Source of the DNA: Primulina eburnea
Lineage: Eukaryota; Streptophyta; Magnoliopsida; Lamiales; Gesneriaceae
Assembly: GCF_022965805.1 (NCBI RefSeq)
Contig: NC_133109.1
Location: forward strand, 7,169,869-7,233,868
Direction: 5' to 3'
Length of the DNA stretch: 64,000 nt
Part shown: in pieces, positions 32,462 through 43,826 of the stretch
Numbering within the stretch: the stretch's first letter is position 1
Layout: each line of letters starts with the position of its first letter
Made by a program: the position numbers and the translations under genes
The notes under the pieces: model-generated
Told to the model about the DNA's origin: nothing
The model's input: the letters and a program-made list of their open reading frames with translations, nothing else
Database searches by the model: none

Positions 32462-35105
32462 TGTGGGGACCCGTACGCTGATCTTTCTTATTAATCATTT
32501 TTGGGATTTAATTATCAATTAAGATAAAACAGGGTCTAAAATTTTTTTCCTTTTAAAATGTAAGTGCGGAAGGCAATGGCATCTAATAATATACATATCT
32601 GTATAAAACTACATTTCAGTATAAAGGTGCAACACTGTACAACCTAAATCTAAGGTTCAAATACTAATTTCAAGTATTAAAATCAAATCTACAATAAGTC
32701 CGGAATCACCACGCTAAACTCGATCTCTCATCATCTTCTCGACCCCGATCATGTCCCACCTGTTGTCATGCACACATACAAAACAAGACAACAGCCGGAT
32801 ACTCCGGTGAGAATAAATCCCAGTATAAAACATGGTAAACATGCATATACATAAACATGTCATGAAATATTCTATCATGAATAACATTTAAGCCATGAAT
32901 TTCATAATCTATGAAATTAAATCAAAATAAGCAGGCCAATCAAATCATCTAAACATGCTATTCAAATCCAATCATAAAAACATGCTATCATGACTGAAAG
33001 CAATAAAAATGGGTTTCATAGTCTATGGAACCACATTTATAAACGCATGCAATTCTAGTCAAATCATATCTAGACTCGACTCATCTATAACTCTAGGGAT
33101 CCCGTTGTGAATAAGACGATCTATCACCTACTCTCCAATCGGGGTGACGGTACGTCTTATTCATAGAATTCGGTCTAATCTATATCCACATCTACAATAG
33201 GAGAGTGAATCTTCCCCTAAGCTGTGATATCACCGAACGTCTAGAAGTTTGACTGTTTCTGTCAGACTTTTCTATCTTAAATGCAATGCATATAAATCTA
33301 TAAACATAGCAGGAACATATCAGCATATAAGCAAAGCATATTCGTATCAGAATATAACAATAATCTAGTATGTGATTTTGTTGGGAAACTCAAATGGGAT
33401 CTTATTTGAGTTGTGTCTCCCGAATATCACATGAATTATACCTTTGTCTTCCCTGTCTGACGAAGACGATGATCTGTATTCAAATCTGTCCATATCTAAT
33501 CTGAAAAGACAATATCGAATACACAGTATTAGTGAATAATTCAATTCACAATCTGTTCTGATCAATACTCAACTTAGTACATAATCTGATCAATATCAAC
33601 AGTATAACTATGAATCTCAATCAATATCATGTCTGATCAATCTCAATCAATACTGAATCTGATCATTCAAAACCACTGATGTTTCGACGGCATAACAATA
33701 CAATCTGAATAATCCCGTCAAACTGAACATCACAGATATAATTCTAAAACGTATAATCAATACTGATAAAACTCATAATCTCAACGATAACATAAATCTG
33801 ATATCAAATCTCAGTCTATATCTTTCAAAAATCATAACAATTACAGAAACGATCTGTTCTTTAATCTGACTTCAATTCTATAATGTCTACAGTAGCAGAA
33901 AAATCATATCTGATTCATATTCAATTCTGACAATATCATAAATTCAAATCATGTCTAAACGTAACAAAACTTACGTCCAATTGTAGCCTGCATCGACAGG
34001 AATACAGTACTGTACTCGAAATCAAAAACAGACGGGCAGATCTTTCATAACCTTCAAATTCCTAAACTAAAAAGGCGTAAGGTTTTTGAGAGGATTTGCT
34101 CGTTCTTCTTCTTGCTAAATTCTGAAATGTAATATATGTATATATATATATATATCTTCCACGTTGCATGCTTCAACACGTGGCACATTTCATATTTTCC
34201 AGGTGGCGCTCGGGCGGTTAATCTTTACCGCCCGGGCGCGGAAGTTTCTGTCGACATATTTTCTTAACACACATTGGCGCTCGGGCGGTCAAAAACTACC
34301 GCCCGGGCGTCACATCTTCTGCCCGAACCATGCTCTTGTTGAACATTGGCGCTCGGGCGGTCACTTTCTACCGCTCGGGCGCCAATAGTTCTTTCCAAAA
34401 CTTTCACAATTTATATGCTTTGTCCAATCTGGTCTTGGAATGGCCCGACTTCTTCATTCAAGTTCGTATAACCTCAATCATGTCAATTATTCAACGTCTG
34501 ATTACAGTAATTAAATCTCAGCCATTACACTTCTCTACTTCGTTAAAAACATACACTATTCAACAATCTTCAATTTCATTATGATTTAACAATTTATCAG
34601 ATTTATTCTAGAAATCGACGAATTTCAAACATTACCAAAACTATAAAATTTATACCTCAAATCGAAGACCTCGTGTCAACGATCCCAGAACTGAAGTCGG
34701 TTCGTCGATTGGATAAAACGATAAATCGCAAGATCGAAAAGAAAATTCAAAATCTATTTTCTCTCAGTTCTCAACTTTCTGTTGAAAGTTTCTGGAATAT
34801 GAATTTCTTTACGTACGTTTTTACATTTATCTTTTTTTTTAAATATAATATTATATTATATTAATAAAATAATATAATAAATAATATTTTACATTTTAAC
34901 ACTGGTATATCTCTTTGGACCAGTCAAACGATCAAATTTCCCAAAACTCAAAACATGAAACTTTTCTACGTTATATCCAAATTTCAACTCATTTCGGCTT
35001 CATATGACCAAAATATGTCATATTTTATTCTTTAAAAATCATTAATTATTTAGTAATATCACATTACTAAATCAACAAATTGTTATATTTAATTCAGGCA
35101 TTACA
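32462..35105 (-). repeat. Lone chromovirus-type LTR, minus strand
   Basis: On the minus strand it starts tgtaatgcct (35105) and ends gggtccccaca (32462), the same termini style as gypsy II. A shared block near 32700-32830 matches the gypsy II LTR near 25230-25340 on the opposite strand (cccacctgttgtcatgcaca). Three long hairpins lie upstream of a TATA run. There is no internal region or second LTR, and the 5 bp flanks (cttct, tttgg) do not match. Confidence 0.7.
34204..34385. repeat. Three gcgctcgggcggt hairpins in lone LTR U3
   Basis: ggcgctcgggcggt and accgcccgggcg(cc) arms around 8-10 nt loops at about 34204-34240, 34275-34312 and 34346-34385. On the minus strand they lie about 50 bp upstream of an alternating TA run (34132-34155) that is the likely TATA region. 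Confidence 0.85.
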
Positions 35106-35473
35106 TTTGGTCCGTGTAGACTCTGTAAAATTCATTCTCGGATGCTAATGGACACGAACCCCGTGTACAGGTCCGTTTCGGGGTCTGTGTAGACTCTGTC
35201 AATATCTTCCCTCGGCTTCTGAGGCACGGACCCTTACCCGGGGTCCGTGTGTGGGTCCGGGTGTTCTCCTTGTGCTATTTTTCTGGGTATTTCTGACATG
35301 GAATTGAGACGCTTCACTTTTATTTCTTTTCTTTGGTTTTATCATCTTTTGGTCAAACCTGCAAATAGCAATAATAACACGAATTAAGGGCAAAACTCGG
35401 CATAAAAAACGTGAGATAAGCACGAATACGACAAAATAAAACCCTTGAAACGCTATATAATTCGTGCTTATCA

Positions 35474-37098
35474 AATCCCCCACACTTAACCTTTTTTCGT
35501 ACTCGAAAAAATCAGATATGAAATAAAGATGAGAAATATCTTAGATTCATAACTCAAGTACCACAATCAAAACTTCCCAATTTGTCAAACTCTTTCACCC
35601 CCGGTCAAAAGATCATGCTTCGAATATCACAAGATTCGTTTTCATAGCAAATCAAGATTCAAACACTACCCAGTAAAGATCAACAGAATGAGATGTGTGT
35701 AGTGTGCAGGTCAGAACTAATGCTCATCACCAGCTACTTGGTTTCAAGGTCACTCATTTTTCATTTATTTCCGAAACGCCACATATGTTTGACTTTCATA
35801 CCCCTCTCTACTAAATGTTGAACGACGATGACTTGGTTAATAGGTCTTTTTAAGCTTATAACGTAAGTCCAACGCTCACGGCTACAATAAAGGGCATGAG
35901 AATCAAAAGTGAGAAAAAATAAATATATTCCTGCAGTGCAGTCATTCAACTTTCAACTCTTCACCACTCACTGTATTTTTATCAGCTTTAGAGCTATATC
36001 ATCTCCTTCCTTTCTCATTATCCTTCAACTTTCACCCACAGATTTTTGGGTGTCTTCAATACCATACGCTTTATAACATTTTTTTTCAATCAATAAATCC
36101 ATTTCTTTTCATTCAAAGGTAGTTCAACAACTCCTTTAAATATGTCTTCTCCGCACATATGAGTTTTGGAACATTTCAAAACGCTCGAAAGGTTTATTTC
36201 TCTCAAACGTTCGGGTAGGATAAAAGTGTGTAGGCTAAAATTCAGGTAGTTGATGTGGGATATTGAATAAATTACGAATGAGGTCTAATTGTATGTCATT
36301 GACACACGGCATTCGATTTTTTAACAGGCTCAAAAGGGGTTACTAGAGACAATAAATGATGTATCAGGTAGGCTTGAAAGGCTCAAACGGTCCAAAGATA
36401 CCCTAAATCATCCCTAAGTCACCATCGTTCGTAATTTCGCTTCGAGGGCTTATCAGACGAGTTCTAGGTTGTTTCGAATTTCGTTTTTTTTACCTTGCAC
36501 CAAATCACTTTCAATGAGCCAAAGACTGACCATGTGCATGGAATGAAATGTCAATACAGAACTGGTTATGTCTGACCCTCTCATTACAATTACGACTCCT
36601 CTCATTCAAAACTAGTCATGAAACGATTTCCTGAGTGATTCAAAATCTAACAAATTAATCCGGTTATCAAGTGAAACAAGAGTTATTTCTTTAGATATAG
36701 TCTCATCCTACATGAAAAGTGTTGTTAACTGTTGTGCAACGATGTGTAACAAAACTGGCCCACCCTCACACTTTGAAATCGACACTGCCCTCAGTGTAAA
36801 GCGATGTAACATGTATTAACAAGACAGTTAAATTAAACACACTTCCCTGGAAAAATGTTGAGTGGGTGGTGAAAATGGGGTAGAACGCAGCAATTACTGA
36901 AAGGAACGACATCAAATGCACAAGGAAACGTAAAAAGGAATAGGAGAAACACTTAAGCACTTAAACAAAAAATCCAAACGAGAATAATCATAAATAATAA
37001 AAAGTCCCCTAAGAGCCAACAACATCTGAATGAAATGTAAAAGAAACAAACGAGAAAACTGATCAAAGCCTCCACAAGTCCTAACAAAATAAAGCTAA
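35474..37098 (-). other. 3' untranslated stretch of Athila/Tat-like element
   Basis: Between the extra ORF and the polypurine tract. Starts (left edge) with the purine run 35474-35486. AT-rich, no long frame with recognisable motifs; short open frames near 35761 and 36766 look random. Confidence 0.45.
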
Positions 37099-37798
37099 CT
37101 ACTCATCATCTGATCCCAGCTCCAAGTCCTCCAAGCTATCGAGTGCGGATCTGTCCCATGGTGGTCCGAAGATATCGTCTGAAAATGACCGCGTCCTGTA
37201 ATGATGCTCGATGCGAGCCAATCGAGTGCGTATGTTGTCCATGCAATCAAATAAGGATGAGAAAAACTGACGTGTACCTCTCAGGTCGCGCTGTCGAGGG
37301 GGAAAACCAGCTTGAGGTCCAGCTCAGGCGTCCAATGCCGCTTCTTCCTCCACACGATCTTCCCAGGCTCGCTCATCGGATGTAAGGGGAGGCACCGGAG
37401 GGTCACGAGGATGGGGACTGATGTGTCGACTCCCGAGGTTACGTTACCAAGCACCCTGTCGAAAAATTAAGCACATGGCCTGCATGGCCTGGGGTGATAG
37501 CATCTGTGTAGATGTGGGCAAGAGGGAAGTCTCGCCAGTGAGATCAACACCATGGGCTGTAAAAATCCTGGAGATGATGATAGTGAAGGGGGAATATGGT
37601 GTCCTATTCTTCGTGGGGTCAATGTGGGCTACTGAACGCATATGAGAGATCATAATCGACGCCACCGGAATAGCTGGAATGGCCCCCAATCCATTCAACA
37701 TTTTGTCTATGATATAGAGATCCATGTGGCGTAGCTCATTGTTCCCGGCCTTCCTCGAAATGATATTCGCCTCCGTGAAGTAACAGATCAGATAATCT
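37099..37798 (-). pseudogene. Putative plant transposon-type extra ORF (Athila/Tat-like), C-terminal part
   Basis: The minus-strand frame 37798-37444 encodes a helical, hydrophobic-rich domain (HMDLYIIDKMLNGLGAIP, ASIMISHMRSVAH) of the kind often annotated as a putative plant transposon protein domain in Athila/Tat elements. After a TAA at 37441 the reading continues in another frame to a Glu/Asp tail (SLEDLELGSDDE) stopping at 37099-37101. Its N-terminus is cut by the copia II LTR at 37799. Short frames on the plus strand here are shadows. The domain name is from memory of such proteins and should be tested by profile search. Confidence 0.5.
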
Positions 37799-38775
37799 GT
37801 TGGAAACGAAAATACGAAGCAACTGATCAAGTAAACCGAACTCAGCAACTGATCGAGTAAACTGAACTCGGAAACTGAATCTAGTAAACTAATCTACGCA
37901 ACTGAAATGCAATTCAGTTATTCTCCTCGTCAACTGACAGACAATATATTCAGCTGTATGTCTTTAAGCTAAGCATCTTTCAACTAAACATGTCTCGGGA
38001 AAGAACATTCAACCAAAAAAGAGACATAGAAGACTGCAACTGAATATGAAACGCCGCACTTCAATCAATACAGCTTAGAACAACGCATTGAAGTTAAGAC
38101 GCAGCATTACAATAAATGAAGCAAACAATTACCAAGGAATAATGAAGTGGTAATCAACGGATACAAAGATTGGAATATATCTCAAGTTACCGTTGGAAGG
38201 GAAGTTTATAAAATATGACAGAAGAACATCTGAATACGGCAGAGATCACCCTATTCTAAGTTTGCTGTTACTCTGCCAAAATCCTAGCTCACTCGTACTT
38301 GATTTATTCGTAGCAGTTAAGGCTGCAATTTGAGCTCACTAGCACTTTGTAATAATCGTTAAATTCGATAGTGCTAAGATCAGTTATGCACTGAGAACAT
38401 TTTACAATACTAAGAGTTTCAGTTTTTGCCAGTGATAAGTCCAAACTGAAGTGGGTCAGTACAAACATTGTATTCAATCAATGTCTTTTAGTGGAAATCA
38501 TATCCTTGAGATAGAAGGGGTGACGTAGGAGTAATTGAAATCTCCAAACATCCAGAAACAATCCTTGTGCATTTCATTTCAGTTTTTGTATTCTATCTTT
38601 CAGTCAGTTACTTTCCCCAACTACTTTAGTTTAACTGATTGTTCTTGACCAACGAGATTCCTTGAATCAGTTTGTCATCAAACTGAACTCAAAATTCGAA
38701 AAGATCAGTTTTTATTGTGAGTGTTTATTCAACCCCCCCTTCTAAACACTCTTGATACGTTAATCGATCCTATCA
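37799..38775 (+). repeat. Copia II 5' LTR
   Basis: 977 bp, starting tgttggaaac and ending cctatca. It matches the start of the 3' LTR (61814-62229) except for a 35-bp block (after tgttggaaac) present only in the 3' copy. The LTR is rich in aactgaactcag-type repeats. Confidence 0.85.
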
Positions 38776-38777
38776 AG

Positions 38778-38790
38778 TGGTATCAGAGCG
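38778..38790 (+). other. Copia II primer-binding site
   Basis: tggtatcagagcg, initiator tRNA-Met type, two bases after the LTR. Confidence 0.85.
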
Positions 38791-38835
38791 GGTGAATCTT
38801 GTTCTTGAATACTTTTGGTCTATAAACTTGCTAGC

Positions 38836-40752
38836 ATGACTTCATTCAACAAAATTCCTATGTTTTCCAGAGAAGAATTTGATGATTGAAAAATCAGAAT
38901 GCAGGCTCATTTAGCTGCAAAAAATGATGACATGTGGTATGTCATAACTGATGGACCCATGAAGATTCTGAAAACAAACACATCAGTTGTCGTAACGGAA
39001 GGGGCACCACAAAGAATAGAAAATCCCAGAGATGAATGGACAACTGAAGATAAAAGAAAAGCAAATCTTGATAATGTGGCTAAAGACACTCTGTACAAGA
39101 CGCTGGACAAAGCAACCTTCAGCAAAATAAAGATGTGTAAGACATCCAAAGAAATTTGGGAAAAGCTGATCCAGCTGTGTGAAGTAAATGATCAAACCAA
39201 AGAAAATAAACTTTCTGTTGTTGTTCAAAAGTTTGATAACATCAAAATGAAAGTTGGAGAATCAATGCACGATTATGATGAAAGAGTAAGCAGTATCATC
39301 AATGAGTTAAATGCACTTGGAAAAGTGTATACCAACAAAGAGATTGCACTGAAGATAATGAGAGGTCTTCCCAAGGAATGAGATGTCAAGACCATGGAAA
39401 TGAGGGAGTCCAAAGATCTGAATCAGATTGAACTTAATGATTTGTTTGCTGATTTAAAGGCTTATGAATTTGAGCTGCAAACCAGAGAAGGAGAATCATC
39501 TACTCCTACAGCCACAACTGCTCTCACTGCTGTGAGAACAGAACCAATAAGTTCAGTCGAGAAATCTTCTGATCAGTTGAGCAATGATGCTATGTCATTG
39601 TTCATCAAAAAATTTGGAAGGTTCATGAGAAAGAATCAAGGAAATTTTCAGAAGTCATACCCAAGTAATAGCTCCAAAGATGAATCAAATGCCTGCTACA
39701 ACTGTGGAAAATCAGGTCACTTTATCGCTGATTGTCCTAAACCCAAGAAGGACAATCAAGGCTCAACTGATAGAAGAAAGAAATCTTATGAGCACAAAAA
39801 AAGACCCAAAGAAGATAAGAAGTCCTTCAGAAAGAAACATGAGGTAATCTTCGCTGAAGAAAACAAATCCAAATGGGCAGAAACTGGCAGTGAGGAGTAA
39901 GAACCAGAAAGCTCATGCAGCTCTAGTGATGATGAGGAAGTCAAGTGCTTGATGGCAAATGATACAGAAGAAGAATTATCCACCCATCATGTATTTGATT
40001 TCAGCTCAACTGATTTCACACGAGAAGAACGCATTCTAACACTACATGACATGGTAAATAAGTGTCAAAAGCTTGCATCAACATTTGAAAAAATCAAAGC
40101 AAAGCAAACGGCTCCCACATACAATAAAACCAAACCTGATGAATCAGTTGATGGGTTGAGTCTAAAAAGAGAAATTGCTGAGTTAAAAGCAGAGAGAGAC
40201 AAAAATCAGTCATTAATCCAGAAGTTGACTCTTGAAAACTCAAAACAGACTGAGCTCATTAAGTCTTGGAACAAGTAATCTACTGCACTGAATGAGATGC
40301 AGAATTCACAAAAATCAGCTTCTGATAAAACTTGTTTAGGATTCAACACTCAAGGAGAAATGTATCCAAGTGACACTAAACCAAAGCTAAAAATAGACAG
40401 AGGGAAATACATTCACTTTGTCAAAGCAACAGTGGTACAAGAACAAATTGTGCCCAGTAAACTGATTGAGCAACCTACTAAGAATTTGAGTAAGGCTAGA
40501 AGAGATGGGATTGGTTATAGTAAAAAACTTTCAACTGATTCACGAAGTCAGTCATCAAAGAGGTTTCACAAGAACTATTCGAATAGCTATTTCAATTACT
40601 ATAACTGCAAGCCAGTTCAGAAGATATATAAACTGAACAATCAGTTGAATAAAGCTAAACACATAATGTATCATCTGTACACTACACACCAAGCACACAA
40701 AAGCCGAGAAAAACCATTTGGAATACAGCTACTGGAAAGTCTGTTAGACTAA
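38836..40752 (+). pseudogene. Copia II gag (UBN2-type plus zinc knuckle)
   Basis: ATG at 38836 (MTSFNKIPMFSREEFDDW) opens gag. Stops at 38887-38889, 39379-39381 and 39898-39900 and one at about 40276 break it, but most blocks stay in register (38899-39381 and 39394-39900 share the start frame). Residues such as IRMQAHLAAKNDDMWYVI are a typical SIRE gag start. The UBN2-like helical core follows, then a zinc knuckle CYNCGKSGHFIADC (near 39690) and a long charged coiled-coil region (REIAELKAERDKNQSL). The extended C-terminal part before protease is a known trait of large copia elements. Not translatable as one protein. Confidence 0.8.
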
Positions 40753-40857
40753 TCCAAGTGTGGGTTCCTAAGAGACTAATCAGTTCAGGACCCAAATAGA
40801 TATGGGTACCAAGTTATATTATGTGTGTGATTGCAGGTAACAGGTACAAACAAAAAC

Positions 40858-40989
40858 TCAATATGGTATTTGGACAGTGGATGTTCGCGAGTTATGACAG
40901 GAGATGCAAGTGTGCTATCTCAACTGATCAAATACAGTGGTCCAAACGTCAGTTTCGGGGACAATTCCAAAGGTAGAACTGTGGGTAAG
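40858..40989 (+). pseudogene. Copia II protease, N-terminal half
   Basis: Reads WYLDSGCSRVMTGD, the copia aspartic protease motif (usual form WYLDSGCSRHMTG; H replaced by V). The frame is cut at GTAAG (40985-40989), the target duplication of the gag-only element, and resumes at 45311. Confidence 0.8.
40985..40989. repeat. GTAAG target-site duplication (left)
   Basis: Repeated at 45311-45315. Removing the insert plus one copy restores the copia II frame ..TVGKGKLIHGNFTF.., which supports the call. Confidence 0.9.
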
Positions 40990-41738
40990 TGATATGAATC
41001 TGGCCGGACAAGGTGTTCAAAGGATTGATGAGCAAGGAAGTAGGTCTCGTGATGCATGGGAGTGCGTGAGAAAAGCCAAATGAACATTATTCAAGCATTG
41101 TTCAAAAGAACTGAGGCTGCACGGACCCGAATACGGACCAGTACACGGGGTCCGTGTCCATTACACTTGAGGAAGAGGAATCTCGAGCCTACACGGACCC
41201 AAGAATGGACCTGTACACGGGGTCCGTGTCCATTGTTTTCCGGAGAGTAATTTTGCCGAGCATACACGGACCCGTACCCGGAGGCCTACACGGGGTCCGT
41301 GTCCGACACGTTTGGCGGAGATTTATTTTCTTATTTTAGAGTTTTTATTATCTTGGCAAGTAGATTTCATATCTTGTGATTTGGTATCAATATATAGACG
41401 AATTTTATTGATTGTAAACAACTTTTGAGTCATTGATTGAGTTTTTATAAAAAAAACTTCTTTGAGAATTCTCTCAAAAATAAGCTTAAGTTTCGTTATA
41501 ACTTTTGCGTTTTATCAAATCAAACTTATCAAAATATTTATCTTTTGTTACGTTTGTCAATCGAATATCACGAGGGTTCCCAAGGACGAGTTCTTTGGAG
41601 GTCCTTTTGAACTAGATTGTTTTCATCGTTGATCAATTGTTGCTAGATCGTGTGATCTAAAGGCGATTATCACACCTATCAATTACTTGTCTCAAAGATC
41701 GGGAAAAAATCAAAGATCTCGTGGGCGGGATCGCGTCA
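40990..41738 (+). repeat. 5' LTR of gag-only element
   Basis: Starts tgatatgaat, ends gatcgcgtca. Contains three acacggaccc...ggggtccgtgt hairpins (41119-41158, 41190-41229, 41263-41303) and a TATA-like aatatataga at about 41389-41398. Open frames inside it recur in the other LTR and are not genes. Confidence 0.9.
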
Positions 41739-41740
41739 AG

Positions 41741-41752
41741 TGGTATCAAAGC
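41741..41752 (+). other. Primer-binding site of gag-only element
   Basis: tggtatcaaagc, a one-base variant (a for g) of the initiator tRNA-Met site, two bases after the LTR. Confidence 0.8.
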
Positions 41753-41859
41753 TTTTGGTTTTTGATTCAAGTAAGCGTATCCGTTCAATTCTTCGTAGGA
41801 TTTTCAATACCGATTTTCGTGTAGCGATTTCTACGTATTTGTTGGGAAAAAAAAATTGC

Positions 41860-42118
41860 GATTACTGTTCATCGCCGTTTTTACTATTCATTGCCGTACT
41901 TACTGTTCACGTCACTATTCATCCAACGAATTACTGTTCATTGCCAGATTTACTGTCACGATACTATTCATCTGACGGAAATACTGTTCATAGCCGGAAT
42001 TACTGTTCACGCGTTGTTACTATTCATTTGCCCGAGTTACTGTTCATTCGCCGGATTTACTGTTCATTGAAATCGGAGTTACTGTTCATTCGCCGGATTT
42101 ACTGTTCACCGGAAAAAA
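41860..42118. repeat. tactgttcat repeat array in leader of gag-only element
   Basis: About twelve copies of tactgttcat (or tactattcat), spaced irregularly about 18-30 bp, with intervening ccggatt/ccggaat phrases. They occupy the leader between PBS and gag. A reading frame through it (41740-42123) is repetitive (YCSL, YYSS) and not a credible gene. Confidence 0.8.
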
Positions 42119-42493
42119 ATTGAATCGGGTGTTTGTTGGAATTTTAGCGCTTATATTTCAGCGTTAAGTTTGTCTTTGTCATTTAGTCACATTCTAGTCA
42201 ATTTTCAAAGTTGCTTGTTCTTGTGTGGTCTAAGTGAGTCGAATTTCAAGCGTCACAGGAATGATCTCATAAGTTTGATACATGGAAGCCACGAGACTTA
42301 AGCGCCCCTGGAGAATTCTCACTTGAGTGAAAATATTTGAGTGAAGTGAATTTTCATTGGAGTGATTTGTGAGGTTTAGTGGTGAGGGAAAAAGACGAGT
42401 GTGAGTGAATTTTCATTGGAGTGACCAGTGAGGATTTGTGGTGAGGAAGTTTATTTATTTTATTGTTTCTACTAACCTTTTCTTGCAGGTATA

Positions 42494-43135
42494 ATGATTG
42501 ACGATCTTCAATTTCAAACAATGTTAAAGGGGTTTGATAGAATATGGGAGAAGGAGCTTAAGCCTTTACATGAAAGGTTGGATAGGCTTGAGGGTAGTAC
42601 TAATGAGAAGAGACGAGGTAGTAGATTTGGTGGGGATAGAGCTATGCATTTGGATCGTGATGATAGGAGGTGCAAATCGAGTGGTAGGCAGGGAATTGAC
42701 TCGTGGAAGGAGTTATCGACATCCGCACGAAGGTCGAGTGGAGAGAAGAAAGTCATAACTAGACCGAAGTTGGTTGTGAAGTATGAATATCAAGGTACAT
42801 TTAAAAACTCAAATTATCGTACTTGTGATATTATATGTTGTTGGTGTTTAGAAGTTGGGCATGATATCACCCAATGTCCACATGAGGAGGTGACTATAGT
42901 AACATCGCCAATTGATGTCGAATCTAAAGTGGAGGTTGAGAGAATTGCGGAGGTTGGTACTCTACTAATTTCTGACTTGAGCATAGAGTGTTGTGTTGTG
43001 GAGGGTGAATCCTTAGGTGGTGAATTTGCTTCTAATGTGTGTGCTATGGAGGATAAAGAAGAAAATAGTAATAATTTGTTGCACGCATGTTATGATTCAT
43101 CATGTACCTTTCTTGATCCATCTATTCAATTGTAA
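42494..43135 (+). CDS. Gag-like protein of gag-only element
   Basis: A 213-codon intact frame with a natural ATG after the leader. The N-terminus (MIDDLQFQTMLKGFDRIW) and a coiled segment (KPLHERLDRLEG) are followed by a basic Arg/Ser-rich stretch. A single CCHC knuckle, CCWCLEVGHDITQC (about residues 115-128), comes next, then an acidic tail. The knuckle lies immediately before what would be the protease region in a full Ty3/gypsy element. Shorter than usual gags (250-400 residues). It is the only intact retroviral-type gene in the element. It probably binds RNA for packaging by a helper's particles; that is inference. Confidence 0.75.
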   Translation: MIDDLQFQTMLKGFDRIWEKELKPLHERLDRLEGSTNEKRRGSRFGGDRAMHLDRDDRRCKSSGRQGIDSWKELSTSARRSSGEKKVITRPKLVVKYEYQGTFKNSNYRTCDIICCWCLEVGHDITQCPHEEVTIVTSPIDVESKVEVERIAEVGTLLISDLSIECCVVEGESLGGEFASNVCAMEDKEENSNNLLHACYDSSCTFLDPSIQL

Positions 43136-43440
43136 TTACTGACGATCAACTGCAATTTAATTGTGAGAGTGAAAAAGAAATTAAAATGGCCGAAATAATG
43201 AGTGATCAAAAGAGTGAGATGTCCATAGAAAGAAAAGAAAAAGAAAACGCAAAAGAGGCCAAAAGAAGAGAAAAAGAAAATAAATTAAAGGCCCAAAAGA
43301 TTGAGTATGAGCGTAAGTTAATTTTGTATAAATCTCTCCAAGTACCTTTGTACAAAGATGAGATTTATATATCTAGTGATGATATAGCCGGTTCAATCCC
43401 GAGCAGTATTAATTCTTCTTTGCAGGAACCTTGACGCCAT
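43136..43440 (+). pseudogene. Relic of protease/RT linker in gag-only element
   Basis: The open frame 43186-43434 is a Lys/Glu-rich helix (KEKENAKEAKRREKENK) ending in IPSSINSSLQEP. This resembles the linker that precedes RT in plant gypsy polyproteins, where a similar phrase leads into the first RT block. Here the frame stops and the RT block is missing, so the deletion begins about here. Confidence 0.4.
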
Positions 43441-43826
43441 CGAGATGAGGAGGCAAGTGAATGTCGAGGATGGATGGGGTCAATGGGTTGATCCACATAT
43501 CAATCGAGGAGAGGTAAAAATAGTTGTTAATGCAACAACTATTAGGTATGAGCTATTTCCCCTATTAATTATGCGAGTTTTAGTTTTCATGGGTTTGATG
43601 GGAAATTTGCACTTGTGAGGTATAAAGATGTGATATGGATTTAACTCTTATTTCCAAATTTTATGGGTTTGATATTAGTGAAGAACCACATGCTTTAAGA
43701 TTAGGTATTATTGATTGTGATTCTTTACAAGTTGTCAAAGTAATGGGGTTATGTATTGAGAATGATGACATATTGCAATGATCAAATTTAAATGTTAGTG
43801 ATTATGATTTTCTAAAAGTTGTCAAA

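Larger units (their letters stand above)
31033..35473 (-). repeat. LTR of Athila/Tat-like element (interrupted)
   Basis: About 1.8 kb once the nested LTR (32462-35105) is removed. It holds several CACGGACC...GGTCCGTG inverted motifs (32035-32130 and 35110-35260), the same palindromic phrase found in the LTRs of the gag-only element at 40990-45310. The left border is approximate. Confidence 0.5.
31033..37798 (-). mobile_element. Athila/Tat-like Ty3/gypsy element, 3' end only, minus strand
   Basis: On the minus strand a purine-rich tract (gtgtgggggattt, 35474-35486) is followed by LTR sequence starting tgataagcac at 35473. The other LTR edge is near 31033, where gcttacta is close to the expected inverted end gcttatca. 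Upstream (rightward) lies a plant-transposon-type ORF remnant, cut at 37798 by copia II. Gag, RT and the 5' LTR are absent from the window (they could lie beyond copia II). A lone chromovirus LTR sits inside this LTR. The Athila/Tat assignment rests on LTR style and the extra 3' ORF, so it is tentative. Confidence 0.55.

Noticed and set aside
37143..37645. Plus-strand frames of 74-80 codons
   Set aside because: They lie opposite the minus-strand extra ORF of the Athila/Tat-like element, which has the recognisable sequence.
41056..41339. Open frames of about 60 codons in the gag-only element LTR (also 44585-44911)
   Set aside because: They lie in LTR sequence, follow the CACGGACC hairpins and recur in both LTRs.
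41740..42123. 127-codon frame after the PBS of the gag-only element
   Set aside because: It simply translates the tactgttcat repeat array; the real gag begins at 42494.
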